A DNA stretch of 23,403 bases from Paracoccaceae bacterium. GTDB taxonomy: Bacteria; Pseudomonadota; Alphaproteobacteria; Rhodobacterales; Rhodobacteraceae. Within the stretch, counting starts at the first letter, position 1. The number at the start of each line of letters is the position of its first letter. Location of the stretch: contig JAASTF010000012.1 of the NCBI GenBank assembly GCA_021767525.1, positions 1 to 23,403 on the forward strand, given 5' to 3'. A model generated the notes under the pieces. The model saw nothing but the letters and a program-made list of their open reading frames with translations. It was not told the origin of the DNA and searched no databases. Positions 14,610-23,250 of the stretch are shown here, piece after piece. A program made the translations under genes and the position numbers.

Positions 14610-15074
14610 TCACGCGGTTTTCTCGGCCTTTTTCTCCCACCGGCCCGATTCCTCGGACCAGTATTGCGCCGCGCAGCCGGCATCGGTCAGCGTCTTCCAT
14701 TGGCCGCGCGCGGCCTGCACGGCCTGATCGTCATGCCCGTCGAACAGGATGCAGACACGTTCCAGCCGCTGCACCTCGTCCGGCGCCACCTCGGCCCCAT
14801 CCACCGCCATCAGGCAGGCAGGGTCATTCGGCGCCTCGGCGGCGCAGGTCAGCAAAACGGGCTGCAACGAGTCATGTGGGCCACCGGCCAGGCCGTGCGG
14901 AAGGAACTGCGCCTCGTCCCCCAGCCACAGCTTCTGATCCAACCAATCCATGCGCCCGGGATCGGTGCCGCGCACCACCACCCGCCAGCCATTCGCCAGC
15001 GAACGGTCCAGCAGCATCGGCAAGGCCTGCTCCAGCGGGCCCCGCGTCAGGTGATAGAAAAACGCGGCCCCCAC
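14610..15074 (-). CDS. holC: DNA polymerase III subunit chi
   Basis: The 154-residue protein begins MGAAFFYHLTRGPLEQALPMLL, the usual chi-subunit N-terminus. WLDQKLWLGDEAQFLPHGL, PVLLTC and the C-terminal RVCILFDGHDDQAVQAARGQWK also fit the family. Chi bridges the clamp loader and single-stranded DNA-binding protein during replication. The start is a GTG at 15074, six bases after the TAA of pepA, with GGAAGG inside the pepA 3' end as the probable ribosome binding site. The two are therefore almost certainly translated from one mRNA. The pepA-holC pair is conserved widely in proteobacteria. A lysine/glutamate-rich tail (RWEKKAEKTA) ends the protein. Confidence 0.9.
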   Translation of the reverse strand: MGAAFFYHLTRGPLEQALPMLLDRSLANGWRVVVRGTDPGRMDWLDQKLWLGDEAQFLPHGLAGGPHDSLQPVLLTCAAEAPNDPACLMAVDGAEVAPDEVQRLERVCILFDGHDDQAVQAARGQWKTLTDAGCAAQYWSEESGRWEKKAEKTA

Positions 15075-15080
15075 CGGCGC

Positions 15081-16553
15081 TTAGCCTTCCAGCGTGTCGG
15101 CGATCAGCCGGTTCAGCGCCAGAACGCCCCAGCCGGTTGCCCCCTTGGGCGCATAGGCGGTGTCGGATTTCACATGGGCGACGCCCGCGATATCCAGGTG
15201 AATCCAGGGGCAGCCCTCTTGCACGAAACGTTGCAGGAACTGCGCGGCGGTGATCGAGCCGGCGGGCCGCCCGCCCACGTTCTTCATATCCGCAATCGGG
15301 CTTTTCAGCATGTCGTCATAGGCCTGGCCCAGCGGCATCCGCCACGCGCCTTCGCCCTCGGCATCGGCAGCTTTCAGGAACTGCCCGGCCAGCGTGTCAT
15401 CGTTGGAAAAGACGGCGGCGTTTTCATGCCCCAGCGCGATGATGCAGGCGCCGGTCAGGGTGGCGAGGTCGATCATGCCGCGCGGTTTGAATGCTTCCTG
15501 CGCGTACCACATCACGTCGGCCAGCACCAAGCGCCCCTCGGCATCGGTGTTGATCACCTCGATCGTGTCGCCCTTCATCGATTTCACCACGTCGCCCGGG
15601 CGCGTGGCGTTGCCCGAAGGCATGTTTTCGACCAGCCCGACCAGGCCCACCACATTGGCCTTGGCCTTGCGCAGCGCCAGGGCGCGCATCACGCCCGCCA
15701 CGACGCCCGCGCCGCCCATGTCCATTGTCATGTCTTCCATGCCGGCGGCGGGTTTCAGGCTGATGCCGCCGGTGTCGAACACCACGCCCTTGCCGACCAG
15801 GGCCAGGGGTGCATCACCCTTTGTGCCGCCCTCCCAGCGCATGACCACCAGCTTCGAGGGGCTGTCACTGCCCTGCCCCACCGACAGCAGGCTGCCCATG
15901 CCCAGTTTTTCCATCTCGGCCTCGTCCAGCACCTCGACCTTCAGGCCCAGCTTTTCCATGTCGCTCAGGCGCTTGGCGAATTCCGTTGTGGTCAGGATAT
16001 TGGCGGGTTCGTTCACCAGGTCGCGGGTAAAGAACACGCCCTCGGCCACGGCCAAAAGCGGCGCGGCTGCGGCCTCGGCCTCATCGGGTTTCGACACCAT
16101 GATCGTGGCCGAGCAGGGGTCGGGCGCGTCCTTGGAGGTGCGGTGATCTGCAAAATCATAGGCCCGCAACGCAAGCCCCAGCGCCACCTGTTCGGCCCGG
16201 GCGGTGCTGCCTGCGGCCAGGGTCAGCGTGGCGTCGCCCTGCACCTTGGCCAACGCCACACCGGCGCGGCGCGCCTCGTCGACCGAGGGGCGGCGCGGCA
16301 GGCAGACCACATCCAGCGCCTCGGCCGCCATGCCGGCGGGCATGGCCAGGGTAACGACCTGTCCGGGCTTGGCCTTGTCCCACCGCTTGCTGTCCGCCAG
16401 CCGGGCAACCGCGCCCTTGGTCAGGCGATTGGCGCGGCGCGCGGCCTGGTCCAGCTTGCCGTCCGGCGTCACGATCACGGCGACACGGCCCTCGGCACTG
16501 GCCAGCGCGTCAAGATCGACGTCGGCGAAACGAATGGTCTGCGGCGTGGTCAT
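15081..16553 (-). CDS. pepA: Leucyl aminopeptidase (M17)
   Basis: The 490-residue protein is a cytoplasmic di-metal aminopeptidase that normally forms a hexamer. All active-site residues are visible: K255, D260 and K267 in VGKGVVFDTGGISLK, D278, and the signature NTDAEGRL with D337, E339 and R341. Each is exactly 15 lower than the E. coli PepA residue (K270, D275, K282, D293, D352, E354, R356). The N-terminal ~170 residues form the family's regulatory domain, which in E. coli PepA also binds DNA. AAGGAG (minus strand, 16559-16564), five bases before the ATG, sets the start. It is first gene of pepA-holC and divergent from lptF, an arrangement also found in E. coli. Confidence 0.97.
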   Translation of the reverse strand: MTTPQTIRFADVDLDALASAEGRVAVIVTPDGKLDQAARRANRLTKGAVARLADSKRWDKAKPGQVVTLAMPAGMAAEALDVVCLPRRPSVDEARRAGVALAKVQGDATLTLAAGSTARAEQVALGLALRAYDFADHRTSKDAPDPCSATIMVSKPDEAEAAAAPLLAVAEGVFFTRDLVNEPANILTTTEFAKRLSDMEKLGLKVEVLDEAEMEKLGMGSLLSVGQGSDSPSKLVVMRWEGGTKGDAPLALVGKGVVFDTGGISLKPAAGMEDMTMDMGGAGVVAGVMRALALRKAKANVVGLVGLVENMPSGNATRPGDVVKSMKGDTIEVINTDAEGRLVLADVMWYAQEAFKPRGMIDLATLTGACIIALGHENAAVFSNDDTLAGQFLKAADAEGEGAWRMPLGQAYDDMLKSPIADMKNVGGRPAGSITAAQFLQRFVQEGCPWIHLDIAGVAHVKSDTAYAPKGATGWGVLALNRLIADTLEG

Positions 16554-16620
16554 GGGAGCTCCTTTTTATCCGGTTGGGCGGAGTCCTAGCGCGCACCCGC
16601 CCCCTTGACCAGATAGCAGT

Positions 16621-16648
16621 TTGCCCCGGCGCGGTGATCGGGTAACAA
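16621..16648 (+). promoter_or_regulatory. Candidate promoter for the lptF operon
   Basis: TTGCCC (16621-16626) and TAACAA (16643-16648) are separated by 16 bases in the 127-bp divergent region between pepA and lptF. Both boxes match the sigma-70 consensus only partly. GANTC sites, targets of the CcrM methylase, occur at 16581-16585 and 16688-16692 on either side. Confidence 0.3.
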
Positions 16649-16680
16649 CGGAACAGGGAATAGGCCTCCGGGGGGGACTG

Positions 16681-17805
16681 TTGACGAGATTCGACAGATA
16701 CGTGCTGTCGCAGCTGGTGGTGCTGTTTGGGTTCTTCGCCCTGGTGCTTGTGTCGATCTACTGGATCAACCAGGCGGTGCGCCTGTTCGACCGGCTGATC
16801 GGCGATGGGCAATCGGCCTTTGTTTTCCTGGAATTTACCGCGCTGACCCTGCCGAATGTCATCCGTCTGGTTCTGCCGATGGCGGTGTTCGCGGCGTCTG
16901 TCTATGTCACCAACCGGCTTAGCAGCGAAAGCGAGCTGGTGGTGATGCAGGCAACCGGCTTCAGCCCCTGGCGCCTGGCCCGCCCGGTGCTGATCTTCGG
17001 GCTGGGCGCGGCGTTGATGATGTCTGTGCTGACCCATCTTCTGGTCCCGGCCAGCCTGTCGCAGCTGCAACTGCGCGAGGCCGAGGTGGCCCGCAACGTC
17101 ACCTCGCGCCTGCTGACCGAGGGCACGTTCCTGCATCCCACCGACGGCGTGACCTTTTACATCCGCGAGATCGGCAGCGACGGCACGATGGAGGACGTGT
17201 TCCTTTCCGATCGCCGCACCGCCGACCGCGCCACCACGTTCACCGCCACGCGGGCCTACCTGGTCAATGACGGGGGCGGCGCCAAGCTGGTGATGGTCGA
17301 CGGGCTGGCGCAGACGCTGAACACCGCCGAACGGCAGCTGACCACCACGCATTTCAAGGATTTCACCTATGATATCAGCGCGCTGATCGACCAGTCCAAC
17401 GCGCCGCCGCCGCGCGTGCGCGACCTGGCCACGCATGTCTACCTTTCAGGGTTCGAGCGTATCCTGGACCGCTACGGGTTCGACCGCGGCGCCGTCACCG
17501 AAGAGCTGCACACGCGCGTGGCGCAGCCGTTACTATGCGTCGTCGCCGCGTTGATCGGTTTTGCCACGCTGCTGTCGGGCGGATTCTCGCGCTTTGGCGT
17601 GTGGCGTCAGATCCTTGTCGCGCTGCTGCTGCTGGTGCTGGTCAAGTTCATCGAAGGTCTGGTGACCGAGCCGGTGCAAAGCGACCCGCGGCTTTGGCCG
17701 CTGATCTATGTGCCGGTGGTGTTCGGGCTGGGCTGCGCGGTCGCCCTGCTCTACAGCGTCGCGCGCCCCAAACGGCCGCACCGGTCGGGCGAGGTGCCGG
17801 CATGA
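16681..17805 (+). CDS. lptF: LPS export ABC transporter permease LptF
   Basis: This inner-membrane protein of about 374 residues has three N-terminal helices, a periplasmic beta-jellyroll region (about 110-270) and three C-terminal helices. The start FDRYVLSQLVVLFGFFALVLVSIYWINQAVRLFDRLI is typical of LptF, and NRLSSESELVVMQATGFSPWRLARPVL is the coupling-helix region that contacts the ATPase LptB. With LptG it extracts LPS from the inner membrane and passes it to the Lpt bridge. The start is taken as the TTG at 16681, preceded by a G-rich stretch, because homology begins at once; in-frame upstream codons to 16621 cover the likely promoter. The stop overlaps the lptG start (ATGA). Confidence 0.92.
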   Translation: MTRFDRYVLSQLVVLFGFFALVLVSIYWINQAVRLFDRLIGDGQSAFVFLEFTALTLPNVIRLVLPMAVFAASVYVTNRLSSESELVVMQATGFSPWRLARPVLIFGLGAALMMSVLTHLLVPASLSQLQLREAEVARNVTSRLLTEGTFLHPTDGVTFYIREIGSDGTMEDVFLSDRRTADRATTFTATRAYLVNDGGGAKLVMVDGLAQTLNTAERQLTTTHFKDFTYDISALIDQSNAPPPRVRDLATHVYLSGFERILDRYGFDRGAVTEELHTRVAQPLLCVVAALIGFATLLSGGFSRFGVWRQILVALLLLVLVKFIEGLVTEPVQSDPRLWPLIYVPVVFGLGCAVALLYSVARPKRPHRSGEVPA

Positions 17806-18896
17806 TCCTGCACGCCTATTACGCCCGCAAGTTCCTGACCTTTTTCGCCGGCGTGTTCGGTGTGTTTCTTCTGCTTCTGGCGCTGATCGATTTGGTCGAA
17901 CAGATGCGCCGTTTCGGCGGCAAGGTCAGCTTTGGCGAGGTGCTGACGCTGACGCTGCTGAACACGCCCTCGGGGCTTTACGGGATCATGCCGCTGATGA
18001 TGATCCTGGCGACCGTGGCGATGTTTCTTGGCCTGTCCCGCTCGTCCGAGCTGGTGGTGACACGCGCGGCCGGTCGGTCGGGGCTGCGGGCGCTTTTGGC
18101 GCCGCTGACGGTGGTGTTGCTGATCGGGGCGCTGACGGTGGTGATGTTCAACCCGATCGTCGCGGCCACCTCGAAACGCTATGGCGAGTTGCAAGAACGG
18201 TATCTAAGCGGCGGGCAAGAGGTGTTTTCCATCTCGTCCGAAGGCTTGTGGCTGCGCCAGGGCGGCGATGACGGACAGACCGTGATCCGCGCGGCGCGCG
18301 CCGCGCCCGAAGGCACCGTGCTTCATGATGTAACGTTCCTTGTCTTTGCGCCCGACGGCGGGCCGATCCGCCGGATCGAGGCGCAATCGGCCCAGCTGGT
18401 GCCCGGCGCGTGGGAGCTGACCCGCGCAAAGGTCTGGCCACTTGTCGCCGGCTTCAACCCCGAGGCCGCCGCCGCCCGCCATGACACGCTGCGCGTCCCC
18501 TCGACCCTGACGATGGATCGCATCCGCGACAGTTTCGGCGATCCTTCGGTCATCTCGGTCTGGGACATGCCGGCCTATATCGCGCAGCTGGAAGAGGCCG
18601 GGTTCTCGGCCCGGCGCCACGCCGTCTGGTTCCAGATGGAGCTGGCCCGCCCTCTGTTTCTGGTGGCGATGCTGCTGGTCGGCGCGGCCTTTACCATGCG
18701 CCATGCGCGATTCCGCAACACCGGCGTGGCGGTCCTGTCGGCGGTGATCCTGGGCTTTTCGCTGTACTACATCCGAAATTTCGCGCAGATCCTTGGCGAG
18801 AACGGGCAAATCCCGATCGTGCTGGCGGCCTGGGCGCCGCCGGTTGCCTCGGTTATGCTGGGGTTGGGCGTCTTGTTGATCATGGAGGATGGCTGA
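17802..18896 (+). CDS. lptG: LPS export ABC transporter permease LptG
   Basis: The 364-residue protein is the partner permease of LptF, with the same three-plus-three helix plan and a periplasmic domain between. It begins MILHAYYARKFLTFFAGVFGVF. LGLSRSSELVVTRAAGRSGLRALLAPL is the coupling region and VWFQMELARPLFLVAMLLVGAAFTMRHAR begins the C-terminal helices. It acts with LptF and LptB (encoded elsewhere) in LPS extraction. Its ATG at 17802 lies inside the lptF stop (ATGA), with GAGG at 17791-17794 as ribosome binding site. Its own stop overlaps the lptD start (TGATG). Such overlaps imply translational coupling. Confidence 0.95.
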   Translation: MILHAYYARKFLTFFAGVFGVFLLLLALIDLVEQMRRFGGKVSFGEVLTLTLLNTPSGLYGIMPLMMILATVAMFLGLSRSSELVVTRAAGRSGLRALLAPLTVVLLIGALTVVMFNPIVAATSKRYGELQERYLSGGQEVFSISSEGLWLRQGGDDGQTVIRAARAAPEGTVLHDVTFLVFAPDGGPIRRIEAQSAQLVPGAWELTRAKVWPLVAGFNPEAAAARHDTLRVPSTLTMDRIRDSFGDPSVISVWDMPAYIAQLEEAGFSARRHAVWFQMELARPLFLVAMLLVGAAFTMRHARFRNTGVAVLSAVILGFSLYYIRNFAQILGENGQIPIVLAAWAPPVASVMLGLGVLLIMEDG

Positions 18897-21049
18897 TGCG
18901 CGCGCTTGCGTCCGTCCTGACGGTTTGTGCCATCTCGCTGGCGCTGTGGCTGGCTCTGCCCGTGCCCGCGGCCCGCGCGCAGGACGACGTCACCGCGCGA
19001 CGTGCGCCGGCGGTTCTGGTCGCCGACCGCGTCGCGCTGGAAGGCGACAACCGCCTTGTCGCCGAGGGCAATGTCGAGGCGCTTTATGGCGAAACGCGGC
19101 TCAAGGCGGCACGCATCGTCTATGACCGCAGCCAGGACCAGTTAATACTTGAAGGGCCGATCATGCTGATCGAAGGCGACAGCTCGATCATCCTGGCCGA
19201 TGGCGGTGCGCTGGATGCGGATATGCGCAACGGTATCCTGCGCGGGGCGCGCATGGTGTTCGATCAGCGCGTGCAACTGGGCGCCAACCGCATCGACCGG
19301 GTCGGCGGACGCTATACCCAGCTTTACAAGGTCGCCGCCACCTCGTGCCGCGTGTGCAGTTCCGACACGCCGCCGATCTGGGAAATCCGCGCCCGCCGCG
19401 CGGTGCACGACCAGCAGGAAAAGCAGATCTATTTCGACAGCGCGCAGCTGCGCGTGCTGGACGTGCCCATCCTGTGGCTGCCGCGCCTGCGCCTGCCCGA
19501 CCCCACGCTGGACCGTGCCACCGGCTTTCTGATCCCGTCGCTGAACCAGAACTCGCAACTGGGCACCGGCGTGCGCATCCCCTATTTCATCCGCATCGGC
19601 AATCACCGCGACCTGACGGTGACGCCATTCATCTCGGGCAAAAGCCGGACGCTGGAACTCCGCTATCGCCAGGCGTTTCGCAACGGCGCGCTGGAAATCA
19701 ACGGTGCCTGGTCCAATGACGAGCTGCTGACCGACAACCGCGCCTATGTCTTTGCCAGCGGCGCCTTCGACCTGGCCCGCGGATTCAAGCTGAAATTCGA
19801 TGTCGAGGCGGTGACCGACAAGGCCTATCTGCTGGATTACGACTATTCCGAAAAAGACCGCCTGGACAGCGAGATCGCGGTGAGCCGCACCCGGCGCGAC
19901 GAATATATCGGCGCCGGCCTTATTACCTACAAGACGCTGCGCGAGGGCGAGGAAAACTCGCAAATTCCCACGATCATCGGCGATGCAGTGTATGAACGCC
20001 GCCTGTTTCCGCGCCGCATCGGGGGCGAGCTGCGCATGGCCTATGCACTGCACGGGCATCGGCGCTATTCCAACCTCGATATCCTGGGGCGCGACGTGGC
20101 CCGCGCCGAGGCCGACCTGGCCTGGCTGCGCAGCTGGACCCTGCCGCTGGGCATCCGCGCCAGCGTGGAGACCGGCCTTTCGGTCGACAGTTTCCGCATT
20201 CGCCAAGACAGCACGTCGGCCGCCGCCACCACCGAGGCCACGCCGCGCGCCGGTCTGACCCTGCGCTGGCCGCTGGTGCGCGACGGCGCCAATGGCGCGC
20301 GCACCGTGCTGGAACCGGTGGCGATGATCGGTTGGGTGGGTGGCAGCAATGCCAGCATTCCCAACGACGAAAGCACCCGCGTCGAATTCGACGAGGGCAA
20401 CCTGCTGTCGCTGTCGCGCTTTCCCGCCGCCGACCGCCGCGAGCGGGGCGCCAGCGCCGCCTATGGCATCGGCTGGACCCGGTTCGACCCGCGCGGCTGG
20501 CAGGCGAACCTGACGTTGGGCCATGTCATCCGCGACGAGGTTCAGCCCGATTTCACCCGCACATCGGGTCTGGACGGGCTGAACTCGAACTTGTTGATCG
20601 CCGGGCAATACCGCACCGCCGGCGGCCTGGCGCTGACCGCGCGGACCCTGTTCGACACATCGTTCGACCTGACCAAGGCCGAGGCCCGCGCCGCCTGGGT
20701 GACCCCCAACCTGGGGCTGGGCGCCTCTTATATCTGGCTGACCGAGGATCCGGCGGAAAACCGCACCGACACGGTGTCGGAATGGTCGCTTGACGGCAGC
20801 TATCGGTTTTCGCGGCACTGGACGGGCACCGCCAATTGGCGTTACGACGTGAGCAGTCAACAAACGGCAGAGGCGGGGCTGGGCTTGCAGTATCGGAACG
20901 AATGCGTCGAGGTGAACCTTTCCCTCTCGCGCCGCTTTACCTCTTCCACTATCGTCGACCCGTCGACCGATCTTGGCATCACGATCGGGCTTCGCGGGTT
21001 TTCGGCCCAGGGGTTCGACAACAGCTATACCCGCACTTGCAGGAACTAA
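18896..21049 (+). CDS. lptD: LPS-assembly outer-membrane protein LptD
   Basis: The 717-residue protein has a signal peptide with probable cleavage after ARAQ (about residue 29). A periplasmic OstA/LptA-like domain (about 38-135: LVADRVALEGDNRLVAEGNVEALYGETRLKA) is followed by WLPRLRLPDPT and a long beta-barrel ending in GLRGFSAQGFDNSYTRTCRN. LptD with the lipoprotein LptE inserts LPS into the outer leaflet. Mature cysteines occur as C151 and C154 (SCRVCSSD), C670 (NECVEV) and C715, which suits disulfides between the N-terminal domain and the barrel as in E. coli. GGAGG at 18884-18888 precedes the ATG, which overlaps the lptG stop. The next gene encodes SurA, the chaperone for LptD. Confidence 0.95.
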   Translation: MRALASVLTVCAISLALWLALPVPAARAQDDVTARRAPAVLVADRVALEGDNRLVAEGNVEALYGETRLKAARIVYDRSQDQLILEGPIMLIEGDSSIILADGGALDADMRNGILRGARMVFDQRVQLGANRIDRVGGRYTQLYKVAATSCRVCSSDTPPIWEIRARRAVHDQQEKQIYFDSAQLRVLDVPILWLPRLRLPDPTLDRATGFLIPSLNQNSQLGTGVRIPYFIRIGNHRDLTVTPFISGKSRTLELRYRQAFRNGALEINGAWSNDELLTDNRAYVFASGAFDLARGFKLKFDVEAVTDKAYLLDYDYSEKDRLDSEIAVSRTRRDEYIGAGLITYKTLREGEENSQIPTIIGDAVYERRLFPRRIGGELRMAYALHGHRRYSNLDILGRDVARAEADLAWLRSWTLPLGIRASVETGLSVDSFRIRQDSTSAAATTEATPRAGLTLRWPLVRDGANGARTVLEPVAMIGWVGGSNASIPNDESTRVEFDEGNLLSLSRFPAADRRERGASAAYGIGWTRFDPRGWQANLTLGHVIRDEVQPDFTRTSGLDGLNSNLLIAGQYRTAGGLALTARTLFDTSFDLTKAEARAAWVTPNLGLGASYIWLTEDPAENRTDTVSEWSLDGSYRFSRHWTGTANWRYDVSSQQTAEAGLGLQYRNECVEVNLSLSRRFTSSTIVDPSTDLGITIGLRGFSAQGFDNSYTRTCRN

Positions 21050-21055
21050 TACGAC

Positions 21056-22282
21056 ATGACACGACAGATCAGCCGGATCGCCCTTGCCCTGACCACCGCC
21101 GCCGCCTTTCTGGCCGCGGCCGTCGCCGCGCAGGCGCAGAACCTGTTCGCCCCGGCCATCACCGTGAACGACCGCGTCATCACCGGCTATGAGCTGGAGC
21201 AGCGCGCGCAGATGCTGCGCCTGTTCCGTGCCCCCGGCAATGCCGAAGAGCTGGCGCGCGAACAGCTGATCGAGGAACGCCTGAAAGAAGAGGCCGCCGA
21301 AATCTTCGGGATCGAGGTCACGCCCGAGGGCGTGCAGGCCGGCATGGAAGAATTCGCCGCCCGCGCCAACATGAACACCGAGCAGTTCATGCGCGCCCTC
21401 GAAGGCGGCGGCGTGTCCCCCGAAAGCTTTCGCGATTTCGTCGCCAACGGCGTTCTGTGGCGCGAGCTGGTGCGCGCGCGCTTCGCCGGCCGGGTCGAGA
21501 TCACCGAATCCGAGATCGACCGCGCCCTGAACGCGCTGAGCGGCGGCAGCTCGGTGCGGGTGCTGCTGTCGGAAATCATCATGCCGGCGCCGCCGCCGCA
21601 GATGCAGGCGGTGATGCAGCGCGCCGAACGGATCAGCCAGATCACCTCGTTCGATGCCTTCTCGGCCGAGGCGCGGCGCTATTCGGCGGCCTCGACGCGC
21701 GGCCGGGGCGGGCGCATGGAATGGACGCCCATCACGCAATTGCCGCCGCAGCTGCGCCCGTTGATCCTGGCCCTGGCGCCGGGCCAGGTGACCGACCCGC
21801 TGCCCTTGCAGAACGCCGTGGCGCTGTTCCAGCTGCGCGCGATCGAGGAAACCGACTATCAGGCACCGGATTACGCGGCCATCGAATACGCCGCCTATTA
21901 CATCGACGGCGGGCGCAGCGATGCGGCCCTGGCGCGCGCTGCGCGGATCCGCCAAGAGGTCGATACCTGCGACGACCTTTATGGCGTCGCCAAGGGCCAG
22001 CCGCCCGAGGTGCTGGAACGCGGCTCGAAACAGCCAGGTGAGATTCCGCAGGACATCGCCATCGAACTGTCCAAGCTGGACCCGGGCGAGGTGTCGACGG
22101 TGCTGACCCGCGCCGGTGGCCAGACGCTGGTTTTCCTGATGCTGTGCGGCCGCACGCCGGAACTGGCCGAGGATCAGGACCGCGACCAGGTGCGCCAACA
22201 GCTGCGCGCACAAAGGCTGCAATCCTATGCCGAAGGGTATCTTGCGCAGTTGCGGGCGGATTCGCGCATCACCGAGCAATGA
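21056..22282 (+). CDS. surA: SurA-like periplasmic chaperone / peptidyl-prolyl isomerase
   Basis: The 408-residue protein has a signal peptide (cleavage probably after AQA, residue 27). It then has a SurA N-terminal domain (ITVNDRVITGYELEQRAQMLRLF... EQLIEERLKEEAAEIFGIEV), a parvulin-like domain (about 170-285, with VRVLLSEIIMP, FDAFSAEARRYSAA, LPPQLRPLILALAPGQVTDPL and ALFQLRAIEE), and a C-terminal region of about 120 residues. SurA delivers unfolded outer-membrane proteins, LptD among them, to the BAM complex. Only one clear parvulin-like module is recognisable, whereas E. coli SurA has two, so catalytic activity is uncertain. AGGAA at 21041-21045 serves as ribosome binding site, six bases after the lptD stop. 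The pdxA start overlaps its stop (ATGA). Confidence 0.88.
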   Translation: MTRQISRIALALTTAAAFLAAAVAAQAQNLFAPAITVNDRVITGYELEQRAQMLRLFRAPGNAEELAREQLIEERLKEEAAEIFGIEVTPEGVQAGMEEFAARANMNTEQFMRALEGGGVSPESFRDFVANGVLWRELVRARFAGRVEITESEIDRALNALSGGSSVRVLLSEIIMPAPPPQMQAVMQRAERISQITSFDAFSAEARRYSAASTRGRGGRMEWTPITQLPPQLRPLILALAPGQVTDPLPLQNAVALFQLRAIEETDYQAPDYAAIEYAAYYIDGGRSDAALARAARIRQEVDTCDDLYGVAKGQPPEVLERGSKQPGEIPQDIAIELSKLDPGEVSTVLTRAGGQTLVFLMLCGRTPELAEDQDRDQVRQQLRAQRLQSYAEGYLAQLRADSRITEQ

Positions 22283-23250
22283 CCGCCCCGATCGCGCTGA
22301 CCTGCGGCGAACCGGCTGGGATCGGCCCGGAAATCGCCGCGCGGGCCTGGGGGCAATTGAAAGACAACCTGCCGTTTTTCTGGATCGGCGATCCGCGGCA
22401 TCTGCCGTCGGATACCGCGATTTGTGAAATCGACCACCCCGCCGACACCGGCGCGGCAATGGCGCAGGGCCTTCCCGTGCTGCGCCACGACTTTGCCGCC
22501 CCCGCCACGCCCGGGCAGCCCGATCCGGCCAACGCCCAAGGGGTGATCGACGTGATCGCCCGTGCGGTCGCGCTGGTTCGTCAGGGCGCGGCCGGCGCGG
22601 TCTGCACCTGCCCGATCAACAAGAAGGCGCTAAAGGATGGCGCGGGCTTTGCCTATCCCGGCCATACCGAATACTTGGCCGCCTTGGGCGATGGTGCCGA
22701 TGTGGTGATGATGCTGGCCTGCCCGCAGCTGCGCGTGGTGCCCGCAACCATCCACATCCCCCTGCGCGATGTGCCCAAGGCCCTGACGCCCGAGGGGCTG
22801 GAGCAGGTCATCCGCATCACCCATGACGCCATGATCCGCGATTTCGGCATCGCGGCGCCGCGCATCGCGGTGGCGGGCCTGAACCCCCACGCTGGCGAAA
22901 GCGGCGCCATGGGAGATGAAGAGCTGACTTGGATCGCCCCCCTGCTGGACAGGCTGCGCGACGAGGGGCTGACATTGGCCGGCCCGATGCCCGCCGACAC
23001 CATGTTCCACGCCAGCGCCCGGGCGCGGTATGACGTGGCGGTGGCGATGTATCACGACCAGGCGCTGATCCCGATCAAGACGCTGGATTTCGCGGGCGGG
23101 GTCAACGTGACGCTGGGCCTGCCTTTCGTGCGCACCTCGCCCGACCACGGCACCGCCTTCGACATCGCCGGACAGGGTGTGGCGGATCCCTCGTCGCTGA
23201 TCGCGGCGCTGCGCATGGCCGAAGACATGGCCAGGGCCCGCACCACATGA
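22279..23250 (+). CDS. pdxA: 4-hydroxythreonine-4-phosphate dehydrogenase
   Basis: The 323-residue enzyme of pyridoxal 5'-phosphate synthesis (DXP-dependent route) oxidises 4-phosphohydroxy-L-threonine with NAD in the cytoplasm. N-terminal TCGEPAGIGPEIA is the family start. The metal-binding histidines H159 (IHIPLRDV), H204 (LNPHAGESGAMGDEE) and H259 (MYHDQALIPIK) are each seven lower than E. coli PdxA H166, H211 and H266. Late GLPFVRTSPDHGTAFDIAG is also diagnostic. The ATG at 22279 overlaps the surA stop, and the TGA at 23248-23250 overlaps the rsmA ATG. The surA-pdxA-rsmA order is the same as in E. coli. Confidence 0.97.
   Translation: MTAPIALTCGEPAGIGPEIAARAWGQLKDNLPFFWIGDPRHLPSDTAICEIDHPADTGAAMAQGLPVLRHDFAAPATPGQPDPANAQGVIDVIARAVALVRQGAAGAVCTCPINKKALKDGAGFAYPGHTEYLAALGDGADVVMMLACPQLRVVPATIHIPLRDVPKALTPEGLEQVIRITHDAMIRDFGIAAPRIAVAGLNPHAGESGAMGDEELTWIAPLLDRLRDEGLTLAGPMPADTMFHASARARYDVAVAMYHDQALIPIKTLDFAGGVNVTLGLPFVRTSPDHGTAFDIAGQGVADPSSLIAALRMAEDMARARTT

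Noticed and set aside
19142..22459. Antisense open frame of about 1,105 codons across lptD, surA and pdxA
   Set aside because: Same reason: no domain, compositionally biased, fully covered by three genes with clear motifs.
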